Origin: Pseudomonadota bacterium
GTDB lineage: Bacteria; Pseudomonadota; Alphaproteobacteria; Rhizobiales; Xanthobacteraceae
Length of the DNA stretch: 6,562 bases
Assembly: GCA_023431725.1 (NCBI GenBank)
Contig: JAEYVN010000150.1
Coordinates: 1-6,562 of the forward strand
Direction: 5' to 3'
The position numbers and the translations under genes are program-made. Shown here one piece after another: positions 5,642 through 6,562 of this stretch. The notes under the pieces are model-generated. The model made no database searches. It saw only the letters and a list, made by a program, of their open reading frames with translations, and had not been told where the DNA came from. How positions within the stretch are numbered: position 1 is the stretch's first letter; each line of letters begins with the position of its first letter.

Positions 5642-5646
5642 AGGAG
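5642..5646 (+). promoter_or_regulatory. Strong ribosome binding site deciding the DUF2059 gene start
   Basis: AGGAG lies 8 bases before the ATG at 5655. The open frame extends back to a TTG at 5616 that overlaps the end of rpiA, but the strong site and the signal peptide starting at MRVATL point to 5655. Confidence 0.85.
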
Positions 5647-5654
5647 TTTTCTCG

Positions 5655-6164
5655 ATGCGCGTTGCAACGCTGTCCCATCTGGCTGGCGCCGGTCTTGCCG
5701 CTCTGGCGCTGATTGCGCCCATGAAGGCCGCACAGGCGCAGCAGCCTTCGGCGAATGCCATCGCGGTGGCCGGCGAGATTCTCGACGTCAAAGGATCGAT
5801 GACAATGTTCGAGCCTCTGGTACCGGGTGTCGTCGAGCAGTCGAAGACGACGCTGTTGCAGATGAATCCGAACCTGTTCAAGGACCTGAATGAAGTTGCC
5901 GGCAACCTGCGCAAGGAATATGCGCCGCGCATGGCTTCGCTGAAGGCCGACATCGTGAAGCTCTATGCCGAGCGTTTCACCGAGCAGGAATTGAAGGATA
6001 CGCTGGCCTTTTACAAGTCGCCGCTGGGCAAGAAATTGCTGACCGAAGAGGTCGGCTTTGTCGATCGGACAATGTCGACTGCGCAGGATTGGGCGGTGAA
6101 GCTGAATGAGGAAGTGCTCGCCCGCTTCCGCACCGAGATGAAGAAGAAGGGGCACAATCTCTAA
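5655..6164 (+). CDS. Exported DUF2059 protein
   Basis: This 169-residue protein has a signal peptide (hydrophobic GAGLAALALIAP, cleavage near AQA-QQ at about residue 29), so it should act in the periplasm. The mature part is mostly helical. Its second half carries the DUF2059 signature: VKLYAERFTEQELKDTLAFY followed by KSPLGKKLL and a conserved VGFVDRTM helix. The first half (VAGEILDVKGSMTMFEPLVPG) is the variable leading region of the family. No catalytic residues are recognisable and the biochemical role of the family is unknown. It lies between rpiA and gor, with 31 and 15 base gaps and the same strand, so the three are probably one transcript. From memory the same order occurs in other Rhizobiales, which would suggest a conserved link, perhaps to redox or stress, but this is not shown by the sequence. 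Confidence 0.88.
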   Translation: MRVATLSHLAGAGLAALALIAPMKAAQAQQPSANAIAVAGEILDVKGSMTMFEPLVPGVVEQSKTTLLQMNPNLFKDLNEVAGNLRKEYAPRMASLKADIVKLYAERFTEQELKDTLAFYKSPLGKKLLTEEVGFVDRTMSTAQDWAVKLNEEVLARFRTEMKKKGHNL

Positions 6165-6179
6165 AGGCCTGATCCTGCA

Positions 6180-6562
6180 ATGAGCGATTTCGACGTCGAT
6201 CTTTTCGTCATCGGTGCTGGCTCCGGCGGCGTGCGCGCATCTCGCATTGCCGCGGGATACGGCGCCAAGGTCATGGTGGCTGAGGAGTATCGCGTCGGCG
6301 GCACATGCGTGATCCGCGGCTGCGTGCCGAAGAAGCTGCTCGTCTACGCTTCACGCTTCTCCGAAGAGTTCGAGGACGCGGCCGGTTACGGCTGGACGCT
6401 GGGCGAGCCCAGCTTCGACTGGGCCACACTGATTGCCAACAAGGATCGGGAGATCGACCGGCTGGAGGCGGCGTATGTCGCCAATTTGGAGCGCTCCAGC
6501 GTCGAGATCGTTCGCAGCCGCGCGGTGATCGAGGATGCTCATCGCGTGCGTCTCGTCGCGTC
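6180..6562 (+). CDS. gor: Glutathione reductase, N-terminal part (gene runs off the right edge)
   Basis: The first 127 codons of a flavoprotein disulfide reductase are present. Glutathione reductase uses NADPH and FAD to reduce glutathione disulfide in the cytoplasm. The FAD-binding Rossmann motif is [13 protein letters not shown] (from residue 10), preceded by a beta strand. The redox-active pair is Cys43 and Cys48 in [19 protein letters not shown]. The VRASR and [10 protein letters not shown] wording is typical of glutathione reductase rather than dihydrolipoamide dehydrogenase, which has CLNVGCIPSK, or mercuric reductase. The NADPH-binding and dimerisation domains are outside the window. 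The start ATG has only AAAGG 12 bases upstream. With a 15-base gap after the DUF2059 stop, translation probably depends on being in the same operon. NADPH for this enzyme comes in part from the pentose phosphate pathway, which gives a plausible but inferred tie to rpiA. Confidence 0.94.
   Translation, partial: MSDFDVDLFVIGAGSGGVRASRIAAGYGAKVMVAEEYRVGGTCVIRGCVPKKLLVYASRFSEEFEDAAGYGWTLGEPSFDWATLIANKDREIDRLEAAYVANLERSSVEIVRSRAVIEDAHRVRLVA

Noticed and set aside
4813..5733. Long 306-codon open frame on the minus strand across rpiA
   Set aside because: It is antisense to a clear rpiA, with low-complexity R/S/P/A-rich composition expected from a shadow of a high-GC gene, and has no recognisable domain.
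5637..6155. 172-codon minus-strand frame opposite the DUF2059 gene
   Set aside because: The plus strand has a perfect ribosome site, signal peptide and family motif; the opposite frame is a shadow.

Overview
The window looks like ordinary chromosome of an alphaproteobacterium in the order Hyphomicrobiales (Rhizobiales), probably near Bradyrhizobium, Rhodopseudomonas or other Nitrobacteraceae/Xanthobacteraceae. This is inferred from the high G+C, the wording of the MoaA, DUF971 and RpiA proteins, the rpiA-DUF2059-gor gene order, and a small protein carrying the N-terminal signature of rhizobial porins. I see no insertion sequences, phage genes, integrases, CRISPR arrays or toxin-antitoxin pairs. 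No gene-free stretch exceeds 300 bases.

Layout from left to right. Positions 1-241 (minus) hold the start of moaA, which makes the molybdenum cofactor precursor. It is divergent from a DUF971 (GBBH-like N-terminal domain) protein at 369-764 (plus). A hairpin at 789-810 separates that gene from a convergent periplasmic L,D-transpeptidase (824-1423, minus). A 220-base spacer follows, then a secreted two-lobed pepsin-like aspartic protease (1644-2687, minus). A 179-base divergent region with an operator-like palindrome and a 9-base direct repeat lies between it and a small exported protein (2867-3148, plus). That protein consists of a signal peptide, a Q/K/P repeat linker and a porin N-terminal signature only. 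A tRNA-Val(CAC) with a recognisable promoter is at 3213-3287 (minus), and an outer-membrane-type lipoprotein with a PEGA-like domain is at 3360-3926 (minus).

The right half is central metabolism. Phosphoglycolate phosphatase gph (4102-4788, minus) diverges from a probable operon on the plus strand. The operon holds ribose-5-phosphate isomerase rpiA (4931-5623), an exported DUF2059 protein (5655-6164) and glutathione reductase gor (from 6180, cut by the window end). RpiA belongs to the non-oxidative pentose phosphate pathway, Gor uses NADPH to keep glutathione reduced, and Gph detoxifies 2-phosphoglycolate. The cluster therefore has a loose sugar-phosphate and redox theme.

No multi-gene novel system is visible. 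The items most worth a second look are the bacterial pepsin homologue, the stand-alone porin-signature miniprotein that diverges from it, and the control region between them. Functions are assigned from motifs I can read; no database search was run.
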